Assembly (NCBI RefSeq): GCF_000247695.1
Contig: NW_004624795.1
Coordinates: 4,885,546-4,949,545, forward strand
Source of the DNA: Heterocephalus glaber
Lineage: Eukaryota > Chordata > Mammalia > Rodentia > Bathyergidae
Direction: 5' to 3'
DNA: 64,000 nucleotides
Below are positions 1 through 11,420 of the stretch, piece by piece. The position numbers were made by a program, and so were the translations under genes. Below the pieces are notes generated by a model that was not told where the DNA came from, searched no databases, and saw nothing but the letters and a program-made list of their open reading frames with translations. How positions within the stretch are numbered: position 1 is the stretch's first letter; each line of letters starts with the position of its first letter.

Positions 1-45
1 GGACAGTCTAGTGGTTAGAATCACATCCAGAGTGCATAACTCGAG

Positions 46-137
46 GGCCAGGGATTTAGCCTAGTGGTTCCACTGCCTGCCTTGAAAGCACAAGGTCCTG
101 AGTTCAATCCCCGGTACCAAAACAAAACAAAACAAAA
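46..137 (+). repeat. ID-like (IDL) SINE
   Basis: A tRNA-derived body of about 75 bp: GGGCCAGGGATTTAGCCTAG (box A region), GGTCCTGAGTTCAATCCCCG (box B), GGTACC, then an A/C-rich tail. This is the reference description for the family's other copies below. Confidence 0.85.
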
Positions 138-3030
138 AAGAGTGAAGAACTCTAGAACTTTAGGAGAGGATTAGCCAAGGTAAAATAGCAAACCTCAGGG
201 TGATTTGGTAAAGTTCAAAGCAAATGCTATATTGAATGATGCATTTATAGAATTAAGAACAGGTGATTAAACATGGTACACAAGATTTTCCATCAACAGC
301 AGGCAAAACACATATAATCTTCCCCCACTCCTAACTGACTTATGTATCAATCATTTGTGTGTGTGTGTGTGTGTGTACATATATATATATACATAACATT
401 AAAAACCAAACACTGCATATCATTTTGTCACCACTGAAATCAGAGCACATGGACGTCGGTAATAATCATACACTAGAACACATTACTACGAGATCTGTTA
501 CTAGTTTAGAATATGCAGAGAAAGAGTACTTACTTGAGGCACTCTGTAACAGTTTCCTCTCCCCTGCCATGCCACTCATTTAAAAATCGACCATTTGCAC
601 TCAGAATCTGCCACTGGTGTTTCACCACTCATTACAGTGGAAGCTCAATAAATGTTTGACCTTTCAAAGGACGGACCTCTACTCATACTCCCAGTCTGGA
701 AACGACTTCCAAAACAGTTTGGCCAGAAGCCAGGTCAAATATTATTTTAACTTTCTTCCAAACGACTGCAGGCCAACTGATCGGTCTTTTCTACAAACTG
801 TCACTGATTGCCAGCGCTTCCTTGTGTACTCTACGCTTTCTTGTCGGGGCTCCTAGATTATTTGTTCACTAGAGAATCACATCTGCCTCCTCTTTTGTAC
901 TCTCCCCAGCAACTAAACTTGTGATTGAACCGGGGCTTCCGATATAGATATCCAATAACTACCTCTTCATTAGCAGTGTATTACAATCTATAACACGGAC
1001 AAAAAGGCCAAAAAGATAACTAATTAGTTCTATGTCCAATCAATTCAAGGACTCACTCTATGTTATTCATAACTGTAACTGGTAGCATTTATGGAAGGGT
1101 TTCCCCATAGAGGTGGTCTTGGCTTCCATCACTTGATGGCTGTAGGACCAAGACACTTAGCATCTTCAAAATTAGATTTTCTCTTTGGTAAAACAGACTA
1201 GATGAGCTGACCGCTGAATTCCTTCCAGCCTAGCAGTCCGAGATTTTAGGTAGAGACTTGGGTTAAGTTTGCTAGTTGTTTGAGTGAGGAAAGAAGCATT
1301 ATTGAAGATCTCGATATGCCGGGCTGAGGAATGAAAAATGGGTCATTCATAGACAGATAATTGTTATTGTTTTTTAATTCTTCCCAAAACATGTATAATC
1401 CTGAGCAATCATTTGTTTAAGTTATATAAATTACTGTCAACTTCGAAACCCGGTTTGTCATCTTCAACTGTGATTTATACCAGACTATATAAACGACATG
1501 GTGTCTTAGACCTAATAAGACATTTATCTTCATGAAGGAGGCCACTGTGATGCTGAGTGATAGTTTACTAACCCGATCACAGTTAGCTCAACGTGGACTC
1601 TTTAATTTCTCCCAGGGATCTGGAATCTGATCCACTCCCCCAAAACTCCCCCAAAATTGTCCAGAAATCCACTGTGCTCATGAAAGTGAGTATTTTCCTG
1701 TGAAATTTACTCTTGGGCCCCTCAAACACACATGGAGACACATTTTATATTCCTCCACGGTGTGAACTTCCAACACATACACGTGACTTCTATCAGCATT
1801 GATAGGAGTCATATGTGTTTCTTAAAGAACAGCATATCTTCTAGCTAACAGCAAAGATGGAAACAACTGTCTGGAATAAAAAGAGAATGAGATACATGTT
1901 TGCTGGAATGCATGCATGTGTATTTATTTACAGACATATATGTGGAGAGAGATTATCTAAAGTTATTTTCCTTGTCTTCATATTTCAGAATGAGAAGGAA
2001 CTGAAGATCTAAATGTGTTCATATAGTTTATGTAATTAAAAAAATACACATGAATTAAGGAATGGTCCTCACCCCATCCCTGAGAAAAAAGCAAACAGCT
2101 CAGTGTTTTTAGGCTACTAATTCTTCCAGGGCACTAGGGTACTACCCATTCCCCAGTATTACAGGATCTGGGAGTGCTAGTTTCCGGTGCCAATGACGAC
2201 CTGTCATAGCTTTCTAACACTCCGAGTGGGGTAGCTCTACACATTTCTGTCACTAGGATTCTGCCTAAGATTTATCCTGATCAATGAGGCCATTTATCTC
2301 TGATCCCTGTGTGATTAATTCACATACCTCAGTAAGCCCTGGAACAGGTGGGAAACAATAACAATTTGTACCCTAACATTGGGCCTCACAATTCCCAACG
2401 ACAGGGCTCTCAAACTTGTGAATGAACACTTTTTATACTCTCTAAGTCTCAACTTTCTGGGGGCCCTCTTAGATTTAGATGGCGACGCTAGCTTAGTAAG
2501 TGGCAGTCCTGGGGGCAGGATTTCAGTTCACCGGAAGAACACCATTTTTAAACAATCAGAGATCTTCCCAAGTACCTGATAATATGGCCTTGAGAACATA
2601 AATGTAGACAGAACACAGAAAAATGAATAAATCTACAACTCTAACTGGAGATTCTAACACAAACTTCTCAACAGATAAAAGAAGTTCTAGGACTTAAAAG
2701 AGCTGAAGAGTACTATTAATAAGCACAGCCAGAGTATTCAATAACTATTTTGGGAGCACAACTAGTACTTAAATATAAAATAATCATTACTTGGCCACAA
2801 AGGAAGTCTTAACAAAACCCAAAGATTCATAATAATGCAGGCTGTGGTTCTTATTATAATGGGATAAAGTTAGATATTAATAGTAGGAAAGCAGGTTTAA
2901 AAGTTCCTAGAAACTATAAGAAAACACATAAAAATAAAAAACAGAACAAAAAACCCCCAAAATGCTTCTAAATAACACATAGGTTAAAAAGGATTTCATA
3001 AAGATTATGAAACAAAGTATAAAATTATAA
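137..3030. other. AT-rich sequence without recognised genes
   Basis: Only old decayed repeats are likely, for example near 1080-1250 (GATGAGCTGACCGCTGAATTCC, a common transposon-like phrase) and 630-660 (CTCAATAAATGTTTGACC). Short ORFs lack coding character. No splice-bounded exon was found, although the next coding exon of the minus-strand gene may lie in this part. Confidence 0.5.
357..393. repeat. (GT)n then (TA)n microsatellite
   Basis: GTGTGTGTGTGTGTGTGT followed by ACATATATATATATAC. Confidence 0.95.
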
Positions 3031-3159
3031 TTTTTTGGTTTTGTTTTTTTTGAGACAGGGTCTCCCTCTGTAGTTCAGGCTGGCCTCGAACTCATGGTGA
3101 TCCTCCTGCCTCAGCCTCCCAAGTGCTGGGATTACAGGTGTGTGGCACCATGCCTAGTA
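3031..3159 (-). repeat. B1 SINE
   Basis: TTTGAGACAGGGTCTCCCTC..GTGTGTGGCACCATGCC. The 7SL-derived core is clear. Confidence 0.88.
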
Positions 3160-3264
3160 TAATAATGAATTCTAGTAAAAGTAATGTATATCAAATTATG
3201 TGGGGTGCTGTGAAGTAGTAGTTAGAGGAGAATTTGTAGCTCTGGATATGTTTATTTAAGATCG

Positions 3265-3370
3265 AGGGCTGGGGATTTAGCTTAGGGGTTTTGCTGCCTG
3301 CTGCGCAAGTGCAAGGACCCAAGTTCAATCCCTTGTACCAAAAAACAACAACAAAAATGAATAAATAAAT
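3265..3370 (+). repeat. IDL SINE
   Basis: Body to 3340 (GCTGCCTGCTGCGCAAGTGC variant), tail (CAA/AATAAATA)n. The variant loop TGCTGCGC is shared with copies at 20475, 27131 and 27418, suggesting a subfamily. Confidence 0.85.
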
Positions 3371-3494
3371 TAAATAAAATCGATAGTACATTCAGTGGAG
3401 AATTACTGCTAAGGAGAATGTGTAAGGCGGCTATGGAGCACAAACAGGAGCTAGGTGAACTCTGCAAAGGAAGCAGTTTAAGAATTTTCTGGGA

Positions 3495-3630
3495 TCCCAA
3501 TCTTGCGCATGGATTAGCGGTGTCATCCGCGGCAAATCCCTTCATTTCTCTAAGCCTCATTTTTCCTACCTGTAACATGGGGGCACCAGCACCTTCCCCT
3601 GTGAGACCGTTCACCAATTCCCTGCAATGA
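3495..3630 (+). repeat. MIR SINE fragment
   Basis: Core MIR text is visible: CAAATCCCTTCATTTCTCTA, AGCCTCATTTTTCCTACCTG and TAACATGGGGGCACCAGCAC. It is old and decayed. Overlapping ORFs on both strands here are chance. Confidence 0.7.
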
Positions 3631-4261
3631 CCCCCGAAAAGCACTTTCATCGGCCCGGCCACCCCTAGATGCTGTGATTCTAACTTTGGCCCAGTAGAAT
3701 TTATTACCATCGTGGATTTCAGCCACAACCATGTGATCGATAAACCCAACCTTAATTTTCATTTCACAATACTAAAATAGCTTGCTTAAAATACATTCTG
3801 ATCTGGCATCTTCTTTCCATAATTACAAAGTAGAAAACCACAGTATTCAGCCAAAGCAGACTGAGAGTCATCACCTGCCTCCCGCCCTGGCAGGGATCAG
3901 GCTAAGGGTGTCTCCACATCCCTGGCCCCGTTTTTCATCATCTGAGATCCCAAACTGACATATTTCAGAACTAAAATAAAAGTAGAAAAATGTAAAAAAG
4001 AAAATGTGCTAAAATAATGCTGTAAACAGCAAACAAACAAACAAAACACAGTTCTCTTTAATGCCAGAATAGTCTAGATAGGTCTGCAAGCTCTTTTAAA
4101 TTAGTAATTATATCATAAATTTATCCATAACAATTTTTTCAATTACTAATTTTTTGATAGTATTAGGTCCTTACTTTTCCAATTTATTTTTCATTTTCCT
4201 GGAGAATAAAACCTTCTCTAACCTTCAACAGCCCGATATAAAATAAGATCTACCTACATTT

Positions 4262-4342
4262 TCTTCTTTTTGGTACTGGGGATCGAACTCTGGTCCTTGT
4301 GCTTGGCAGGTGGTGGAACTACTGAGCTAAATCCCTGGCCCC
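4262..4342 (-). repeat. IDL SINE
   Basis: Reverse complement body, TTTGGTACTGGGGATCGAAC through CTAAATCCCTGGCC. Body near full length with a short T-run tail. Confidence 0.85.
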
Positions 4343-5432
4343 TACCTACATTTTCATGTCTTTCTGGATACATCTGTCTATGTCTCCCTTTTCTTTTTCT
4401 TTTTCTTTTTTCTTTTTATTTTATTTTTTAGTTTTTTTCCCCTTTTCTTTAATTGGAATGTATACATTCATAATGAGGAACATAGAATTATGGATTCTAG
4501 CTTTCTTGGAACAATTTCACTCTTTCTCTTTCCTCCTGAAGGAGTCACTGTACTCTTTCTAAAACAATTACTTCCCCCAGCCCAACATTTAAAAGAGCTC
4601 AGGCAGACAGGGCCTCTTCATTACGTTAAAGAAACAAGGTTATAGACGCACAAAATCCACTGGAAACAATCAGACCTCGGCCTTCAGAACTGTCTGGCTT
4701 CTACACAGAGATTGTATTCCATATTTTCTACTAAATGTTTTTCTCCTTCAATATGGTGGAAACTATACTTTTAGTTTAGTAGGCTAAGTGTCACTGCTTG
4801 TTCACCAGGGTCCCCAGATGCTGGGCTGTGGCCTCCTGAGTGTTGGTGTGGGACACAGACAGCACCCTCGGGCCTAGCGTTCGCCGAGGAGGGCAGGACT
4901 GTGCTGGGGGCAGCCTGCTCTGCTTCCTGCACGGCTGAGCCTGTAATCCGGGTTTTCATTTCTTGGTGTGCACCTGGCTAGGATTCACTATTCTTCTCCG
5001 TTTCTTTGTGGTTTTCACAGAGGCGCAACCCAAACACGACACGGTTATTGCTTCTCGTCACTAAAGTCGGGGCCAGGCGGGGCGGACTGCGTGTCCTTTT
5101 AGAATTGTACATTTAGCGCACTGTTCGGGCTGGAAGTGGAAGACAACAAAACCGAAATCTTTTAACATTTTCCAGTGAAGACAATACTGTGAAGAAAATG
5201 AAAGGGGATTGTGTTTCCTTGCTAAAGAGCTACCTCAGCGATCTCCCCAGTTAGGAAGACGCTGACCGTGTTTGTTCACTTTTCTATTTAGTAATCGTGC
5301 TTCCCCAGTGAAATAGTGAGCTTCATGAAGACAGGAACTGGGCGTGCTTTTGCACTGTGAATTTCACACACAGCTTACACGGTCCCTTGCTATGACTTTG
5401 GAATCTCTTAGAAAGTATTGTTAAACTAATGA

Positions 5433-5573
5433 AGCCAGGTGTGCTGGTGCATGCCTGTCATGCAGGAGGGTGAGGCAGGAGGATCGCCAAGAGTTTGAAG
5501 CCAGCCTGGGCTACTTAGTGAGTTCAAGATCAGCCTGGACTACAGAGGGAGACCCTGACTCAAAAAAACAAAC
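5433..5573 (+). repeat. B1 SINE with internal tandem duplication
   Basis: GCCAGGTGTGCTGGTGCATG..CCTGACTCAAAAAAAC. The segment ending CTACTTAG is followed by a second similar unit (TGAGTTCAAGATCAGCCTGG), an internal duplication of about 29 bp as in derived B1 subfamilies. Confidence 0.88.
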
Positions 5574-6027
5574 CAATAGCATATTGTTCTCTATAACGTT
5601 AAATCTCATTAAACAGGAAATAAAGTTTACTCTCAGTGTTAATGCCTTTATAACCCTCACTTTAATTTCACAGGAAATTCATATTCTCTTTAATTTTCAG
5701 GGAAGGAAACAAACATTTATCGTGCCTACTGTGACTCGGGCACCAAGCACTGTGCTAGATCCAAGGCTCTGTAAAACTTGGTCATCGTCACATGACCCTA
5801 CGGTCAAGTTTTTAGCACGTAAATAGATCTACTACTTCTACCATCAAGTTGGTCACTTTGGGAATTCTTTTAACTTTCATGCAGAGAACGAAGAAACAAA
5901 AATCTATTAAGAATTTAATATTACTGATACAATTAGCTTCTTTCTTATAGGAAACTTTGATGGAATAAAGTTTTCAACTTTGAAATTTTCCAGACACTAA
6001 CTTTACCTTTTTCAATATTGTGTGTGT

Positions 6028-6115
6028 GAGTGTGTGCGTGTTCTTAGGGATCAAACCCAGGGCCTCCTTCACATTAGGCAAATATTCTGACCCTCAGCTG
6101 TATCTCCAATGCCAT
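6028..6115 (-). repeat. ID-type SINE, diverged
   Basis: Reverse orientation, GTTCTTAGGGATCAAACCCA..CAGCTGTATCTCCAATGCC. A (GT)n stretch replaces the tail. Confidence 0.65.
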
Positions 6116-6164
6116 CAACACAAAGTTTTAAATTTCAACTTTATTTACTTACTTATTTGCTTAC

Positions 6165-6286
6165 TTTTGGTTTTTTGAGACATGGTCTCACTATGTAGCC
6201 CAGGCTGGCCTCAAGCTCATGGTGATCCTCCTGCTTCAGCCTCCTGAGTGCTGGGATTACAGATGTGCACAACCGCGCCCGGCTGT
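6165..6286 (-). repeat. B1 SINE
   Basis: TTTTTTGAGACATGGTCTCAC..ACAACCGCGCCCGGCTG. Only about 25 bp before a B1-dID. Confidence 0.88.
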
Positions 6287-6310
6287 ATAATAAATGCTAG
6301 CTTTAAGTTT

Positions 6311-6528
6311 TAATTTATGGCCCAGTATAGTGGTGCAGGCCTGTAATCCCAGCACTCTGGGAGGCAGGACGGTCACAAGTTTGAACCCAGCCTGGCCAAT
6401 TTAGTAACTTAGACCCTGGCTCATAATAAAACAAATAAAAAATAATAAGTAAATAAATAGAAAGAGCTGGGGATGTAGCTCAGTGTGAAAGTCTGGGTTC
6501 AATCCCCATTACTTAAAAAACAAATCCA
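6311..6528 (+). repeat. B1-dID dimeric SINE
   Basis: The left half is B1-like (GGCCCAGTATAGTGGTGCAG..CAGCCTGGCCAATTTAGTAA). After an A-rich linker, the right half is a shortened ID (GAGCTGGGGATGTAGCTCAG..TTCAATCCCCATTAC). B1-dID is a known dimeric rodent SINE whose right half lacks part of the ID. Confidence 0.85.
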
Positions 6529-7479
6529 AGTTTTAATTTATACAGGTACTGAGCTCTTAAGGGAGCATTCAGTCCATTTCTCTCTGTTTTACAGAATAGA
6601 ATCAGGTCACTGTTCTAAAAACTCATATAAATTGTATTTGTACATTTGTTCTGTATCTAAATTTTTATTTTCCTGGTTCTTACCTCAATGTCATGTGTTC
6701 ATTGATACTTTTACATCTAATTGGAAGCTTTCCTCTACTGCAGGCTGAAGAACTCAAACACTGGGAGGGCTAGAAAGTTAGAAAGGGTTTCCCCAGTGAG
6801 GGCCTCAGGGTCACCCCAAGGACCAGGGAGACCCATGTTTGATGGGGACTCGGTAACAGCTCCCTTCACTCAGAGGACTCTCAGTTCTGCTGTATTCTCA
6901 GTATGTTTGGGAAAGCTGGAAATTACCACATGAGTGACCCACGGATTAATGGGGTTCCATTGTCCTAATTCTGTCGAGCGTTAGATTAATCACAGCCGAA
7001 TGGTAGGTTAGTTTCTTTATGTTTTGCACTGTTAATTTTCTACAATTATTAACCAGCCACCAAGGTAATTATTAACCTTTCTATTCAAACTGTGCTTTTA
7101 GTTTAATACCTGGGCCAATAGAGAGCTTCCATTACAAGGCCCAATTTAGAGCACGTGGGTATTACTAACTTGGCTACCACACAGAGCTCAACCAAAATAA
7201 AGTGTTGCTGTGTGATGTGATCCACCGTTCTGATGGGGAGGTTACTATTCAACGAAAGGGAGGAAATATGATTCATCAAAAGGGCTGAATGAAGTAGCAA
7301 TGTAGAGTGAAAAGAGAGGGAGAGAGGAAACAGGGATTATAAACTCTTGAAATCTGGAAGAAGAAAAGAAACGGAAAGATTACAGATTAATAAAGAAAAA
7401 TAAGAAATAATTTACCAACTTTATTCTTAACCTTTAAGAGAACGATGCGTTTCCAGTTTTATATTCGGCTCAGTCCCAT

Positions 7480-7615
7480 CTCATCCCCTCCCCTACGCTG
7501 GGAAGGCCCATGACAGCGTGACAAGAACAGCGCATGCGTAGTGACGACGGGGCCTTCTGAGACCTCCCACCCCGGGAGCTCTGCACCTGAGCCGGAAACG
7601 GGCACCGAGCAGGCC
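7480..7615. promoter_or_regulatory. GC-rich patch with NRF1-like and CRE-half sites
   Basis: A short GC/CpG-rich island in AT-rich surroundings. At 7530-7539 it carries GCGCATGCGT, one base off the palindromic NRF1 consensus GCGCATGCGC, followed within a few bases by TGACG (7542-7546), a CREB/ATF half site. Further CpGs occur up to about 7605. This pairing is typical of small housekeeping promoters or enhancers. It is too short to call a CpG island, and no exon or start is visible next to it. Confidence 0.35.
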
Positions 7616-7707
7616 AAAATCTCTATATTCATGTATAGTATCTTAAAGACTCACATATTTTTGCATTATTCTGTTAGTGTAAAATAATGTCCATAGCAGT
7701 TGGATTA

Positions 7708-7787
7708 GTATTTTTTCCGGGACCAGGGATTGAACTCAGGAGCTTGCCAGGCAGGCGTGGTGCCATTGAGCCACGTCCCCAGCCCAG
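7708..7787 (-). repeat. IDL SINE, diverged
   Basis: TTTTTTCCGGGACCAGGGATT..GAGCCACGTCCCCAGCCC. It is more diverged and lacks part of the anticodon-arm region. Confidence 0.75.
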
Positions 7788-8354
7788 CAGTTGAGTTAAC
7801 TCATCCCATTTCCCAAAATTCAAGACTGACGCACCAAGAAGATGTGCATTACAGTTCTTGCGGCCTTGCCCTCCCTTTGAACAACATTTGTATTGTCAAG
7901 GTCACAGTTAGGGCGAAACGGGCAAAATGACCTCTCACGTGGGCTCAGGGTCGCCCATGAGCAAGGACACAGTAGTAACCCGGGTACGGTGAAATGCGAG
8001 CTCCCCTTCTCCCGCACCTCGGTGAAGCCAGGGAATCCACACGGATAGCAAGCCGGGTCCTGCAATCTCAAAAGGCCCTCATAGCTTTTGAGCTACTACT
8101 ATTATAAAAAGATCAATAATGATGTCTTCCTGCTCCAATATGGAATTAGTGTTTCCCTAAATGCATTAACTTCAGGAGTATTGAATTACCCAGGAGGATC
8201 CGCACCACAACGCAACAAACAGTTGTCCTTGGCAGATTAGTGACTGCCGACACAGAGCACCCACCAGAAGACGCTGGGTACACCCCGGCCAAAGGCAGAG
8301 GCTGCAGGACCAAGGGGATGGAACAGGGGCTCCCCAGCCCAGGAAGACACTCAC

Positions 8355-8456
8355 CCCTATCCTGATAATCTGCCAACAGGGGGGCATCTGACGTGAAAGA
8401 CGGGCCATGAGTGCCGCTGTAATTGTCATCGGAGCTGTCTTGTCCAGGCTCTCCTC
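8355..8456 (-). CDS. Exon C of the same unrecognised gene
   Basis: This is a 102-nt exon with acceptor TTTCTTGTCCCTCAG and donor GATAGGG|GTGAGT. It enters with 2 nt of a codon, carries 33 full codons and leaves one G. In the frame dictated by the 26-nt exon the peptide reads GEPGQ, then [15 protein letters not shown], then [13 protein letters not shown]. The composition (Ser, Asp, Gly, Tyr, few hydrophobics) suggests a disordered, possibly phosphorylated linker or cytoplasmic tail. Another frame is also open over the exon, but it does not fit the neighbouring exon phases and has a less protein-like composition. The reading continues beyond this exon (phase 1), so at least one more coding exon should lie downstream, before position 8355 or outside the window. 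I did not find it. The family is not recognised. Confidence 0.8.
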
Positions 8457-8603
8457 CTGAGGGACAAGAAAGAAAATGAGGTCACCCTTTGGACATCTTT
8501 GTAAAGATGTCTGTAGGTTTCTTCTGCAATTCACACACACACAAGATGCATCTTTGCCTTAAACATGGCAGCCCTTCACTGACACATGAAAAACAGAAGT
8601 TCA

Positions 8604-8712
8604 AGGGCCGGGGACTTAGCTCAGTGGTTCTGCCACTTGCCTTGCAAGCGCAAGGTCCAGAGTACCAAAAAAACCCAAACAAAACAAAACAAACAAAAAT
8701 AAAACAAAACAG
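8604..8712 (+). repeat. IDL SINE with deletion of box B
   Basis: GGCCGGGGACTTAGCTCAG..GCGCAAGGTCCAGAGTACC followed by an A-rich tail. The usual GAGTTCGATCCCCGG is missing between TCC and GAGTACC, so this copy lost its internal promoter B box. It lies about 150 bp upstream of exon C. Confidence 0.85.
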
Positions 8713-9819
8713 GAGTTCAAGAACCAACTTACCTGGATGGAAATTTTCCACTCAAGAAACTCTCCCAATAGATCTAAAGAACTGCTAGGTTAGAGTGGGA
8801 AGACCTCTTGCCATCAGAGGGAAATTTCTCCACCATACTGAGAATGCAAAGAACGATGTGAATTTGTATTCATATATACGCTGTCTCCATTAGTTACAAA
8901 CTTTACCCCAGCACCGTGTTCTCCATATTTCCAAAGGAAACAAAAGAAATAACACAAAGGGTTAAAATCTATACATAATGCAATGTGGCGAGGTCAATAT
9001 TCTCTCCTCTGAAAGATAAGAGGCGTAAGGAGGTAGAGAGAACCCAGCCCTCGCTAGATTCGATTCCTATTTAAATCACTACTTGTTTTGCAAGCTTAAT
9101 AAAGTTCTCTTTGTAATTCTAGTTTACAGCCTAGGCAAGCATCCTCTGAGGAATTCTAAAAGCACTAAGAAGGTAATATTTGCTCTGCAAAATGGCTTTG
9201 ATAAAAGGTAATGTATATACAATACCAAATTATGCAATTAAAATAATGCTAATCCCTTTTGGGTGTTTTCAACCTACATTGAATTGTATTTTGGAGAAGT
9301 GGCCGATGATATTATGATACTTTAAAAGGTTCAGGCGGAAGATGTTAGCTGATTCAGAAACTGGAAGCAAGGGAAAGGACTGGAGATGGCTCTCTGTCAA
9401 ATCCCCTGAGCAGAGGTAGAGCCTGCTGGTAAAAGGGCACAACAGCTGTTGCCTTCATATCACAAACACGAAGAAGGGATTTTCAGCCGAACTGAATATT
9501 ATCTCAGATCCTCATTTCCAAAGGAAATCGCCACTGCTAAGCTCAGTAAACACTGTAGCGTTTTGGCCCTGGCTTTCAACTAGGGAGCTGTGAAAGCGAA
9601 CAGCCTGCATAGAATCTCTATTGCCTCACTTTAGAGGTTTATTTCCTACAATTAAACTGGAAGGATAGGGAGGATATAAAAGGATAAAGCTGAGAACTGC
9701 TGTGTCCTTCCTTGTCCATAAATTAGGCGATTATATCCCTTCTTCAAATGCTTGATGGTAGGTAGACTCCAGAACTGAGTCAAACACCTGCAGGTTAGGG
9801 ACTTTAGATATAAACTGTA
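8713..9819. other. Intronic sequence, nothing specific seen
   Basis: Unique AT-rich sequence just upstream (in transcription) of exon C and its IDL. No ORF, exon or clear repeat. Confidence 0.5.
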
Positions 9820-9832
9820 GAGTTTATTGTTT

Positions 9833-9926
9833 TGGGGGGGCGGTTTTTGGTATCGGGGATCGAACTCAGGACCTTGCGCTTTCAAGGCAGGTGGCAGAAC
9901 CATTGAGCTAAATCCCCGGCCCTGTG
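9833..9926 (-). repeat. IDL SINE with 13-bp target duplications
   Basis: Minus-strand body between GAGTTTATTGTTT at 9820-9832 and the same 13 bases at 9927-9939, a perfect target-site duplication. The tail side shows a G-run plus T-run (GGGGGGGGCGG). Confidence 0.88.
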
Positions 9927-10433
9927 GAGTTTATTGTTTAAAAAAAAAAAAAAGAATGCTTTGAACCTCACACAACAGTCATAGGCTGAAGTCAGAAGAA
10001 ATGCTATCGTGATTAGTTCACTGATCGGGATACAAAGTTTATAGTTAGGCTTAAGGAATTGCTGTGCAATTTCCATAATAACCAGAAAAAAATGCTCAAA
10101 TCCTAGACTGAGGGTTAAAATGCTCAGATTTTAGGTCAGTGCAAATCCTCTGAAATTAAACCATCAACACAATGTAAAGGGAGCTCCTGGCTGAAAACCT
10201 GAACATGAGCTGCAAGATGAAAAGGAATTTTTATTTTGAGCCAACTAAAAACCCTTTTAAAAAGAAGAAAGTAATTTGGGTTGCCAAGCAAAAATCTGAC
10301 TTCTGTAATTCATATATACTGTAGTTTGTATCACTTATCAACTATCACTCAAAGACACATCTGTGACACAAACCCAAAATACAACCTACTCATATATTCT
10401 AGCATTTTAAGCTTTAAAAAAATATATAGGTTA

Positions 10434-10514
10434 GGGGCTGGGGATTTAGCTCAGTGGTGGTGCTGCCTGCCTTATAAGTGCAAGGTCCTGAGTTCAATCC
10501 CCAGTACCATTAAA
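10434..10514 (+). repeat. IDL SINE ending in a (TA)n tail
   Basis: GGGCTGGGGATTTAGCTCAG..TCAATCCCCAGTACCATTAA, then a TA microsatellite (10515-10563) that evidently grew from the tail. Confidence 0.85.
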
Positions 10515-10550
<36 letters not shown>

Positions 10551-10563
10551 ATATACATATATA
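10515..10563. repeat. (TA)n / (CATA)n microsatellite
   Basis: Grew out of the tail of the IDL at 10434. Confidence 0.95.
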
Positions 10564-10859
10564 TGGAAGGTTTTTGTTCATTGTATTGTGTTTTTTTAGT
10601 GAGCTTTTTATTTTGGAATAATTTTAGCTCTATATAAGTGTTGCAAAGATAGGACACAGAATTCCTATAAACTTCACACCCAGTCTTGCCCAAAGTTGTC
10701 TTCTTCTCTAACTAAAGCACATCTTCCCAAACCAAGAAATTAACATTGCTATGTTGCTATTCACTGAACTACAAGCTTTATTTGCTTTTCATAAGTTTTT
10801 CCGTAACGTCCCTTTTCTGTTCCAGGATCTAATGTAGGGCATCACACTGCACTGACAGC

Positions 10860-11420
10860 TCCCGCTTCAAATGTCTCACCCCAAAGCCCTTCCTGGATTC
10901 AGCACCCAATCTACTAACTTCAGATGGAGAAGTCACCTCCACCTGATCCTATGGCTGCTGAGCAGTTACCCAAGGTGCAGCACTCAATGGGCGGCTGCTC
11001 CAAATGCCAGATGTGTCCTTGGAGGGCAGCAGTGGCGAACCTATGGCACTGGTGCTGCAACCAGCTGTTTGGCATCATTGGCAGCTCTAAAAGGTTCTCC
11101 ATCACTGCTGCAGCGTGTGCAACAGGAAGGAATACAACAGCAGGCAGCCACACAGAGCCTAGGTCAGTGCTACCCACGCCTATGGTGGGGGAAGCATTGC
11201 AAATGCACCTTCCGCTCCAGCGCAATTAGTGGCCAATGATGAAGCCGTTGTTACAAGTATTGCTAATGTCCTATCAAGTGGCCTGACCCCCCTGGGCCCA
11301 CACAGAAACTGGCCCGAGCCACTGGATAAAGAGACACTCCCGTGTCATTAAAACCATTACAACGACTCAAGATCCATGGGTGAAAAGTTTTATCGAAGAA
11401 CCAGCAATTACTGTGGTCGT
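10860..11420 (+). pseudogene. Possible decayed retropseudogene or old transposon remnant
   Basis: This region has coding-like composition unlike its AT-rich surroundings. Long overlapping open frames on both strands (101-122 codons) break off at different points. Fragments that look protein-like change frame along the plus strand, for example a Gln/Ala/Ser-rich stretch near 11110-11160 and VANDEAVVTSIANVL near 11230. A frame change and in-frame stops suggest a decayed copy. I cannot name a parent gene, no clear poly(A) tail or target duplication is visible, and a segment reading GTGGCGAACCTATGGCA near 11033 resembles old hAT-type transposons. Treat it as unresolved. Confidence 0.3.

Noticed and set aside
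46..137. tRNA gene call from box A/box B in the ID-like copies
   Set aside because: These are SINEs: the acceptor stem does not pair, there is an A-tail, and about 30 dispersed copies occur, often with target duplications.
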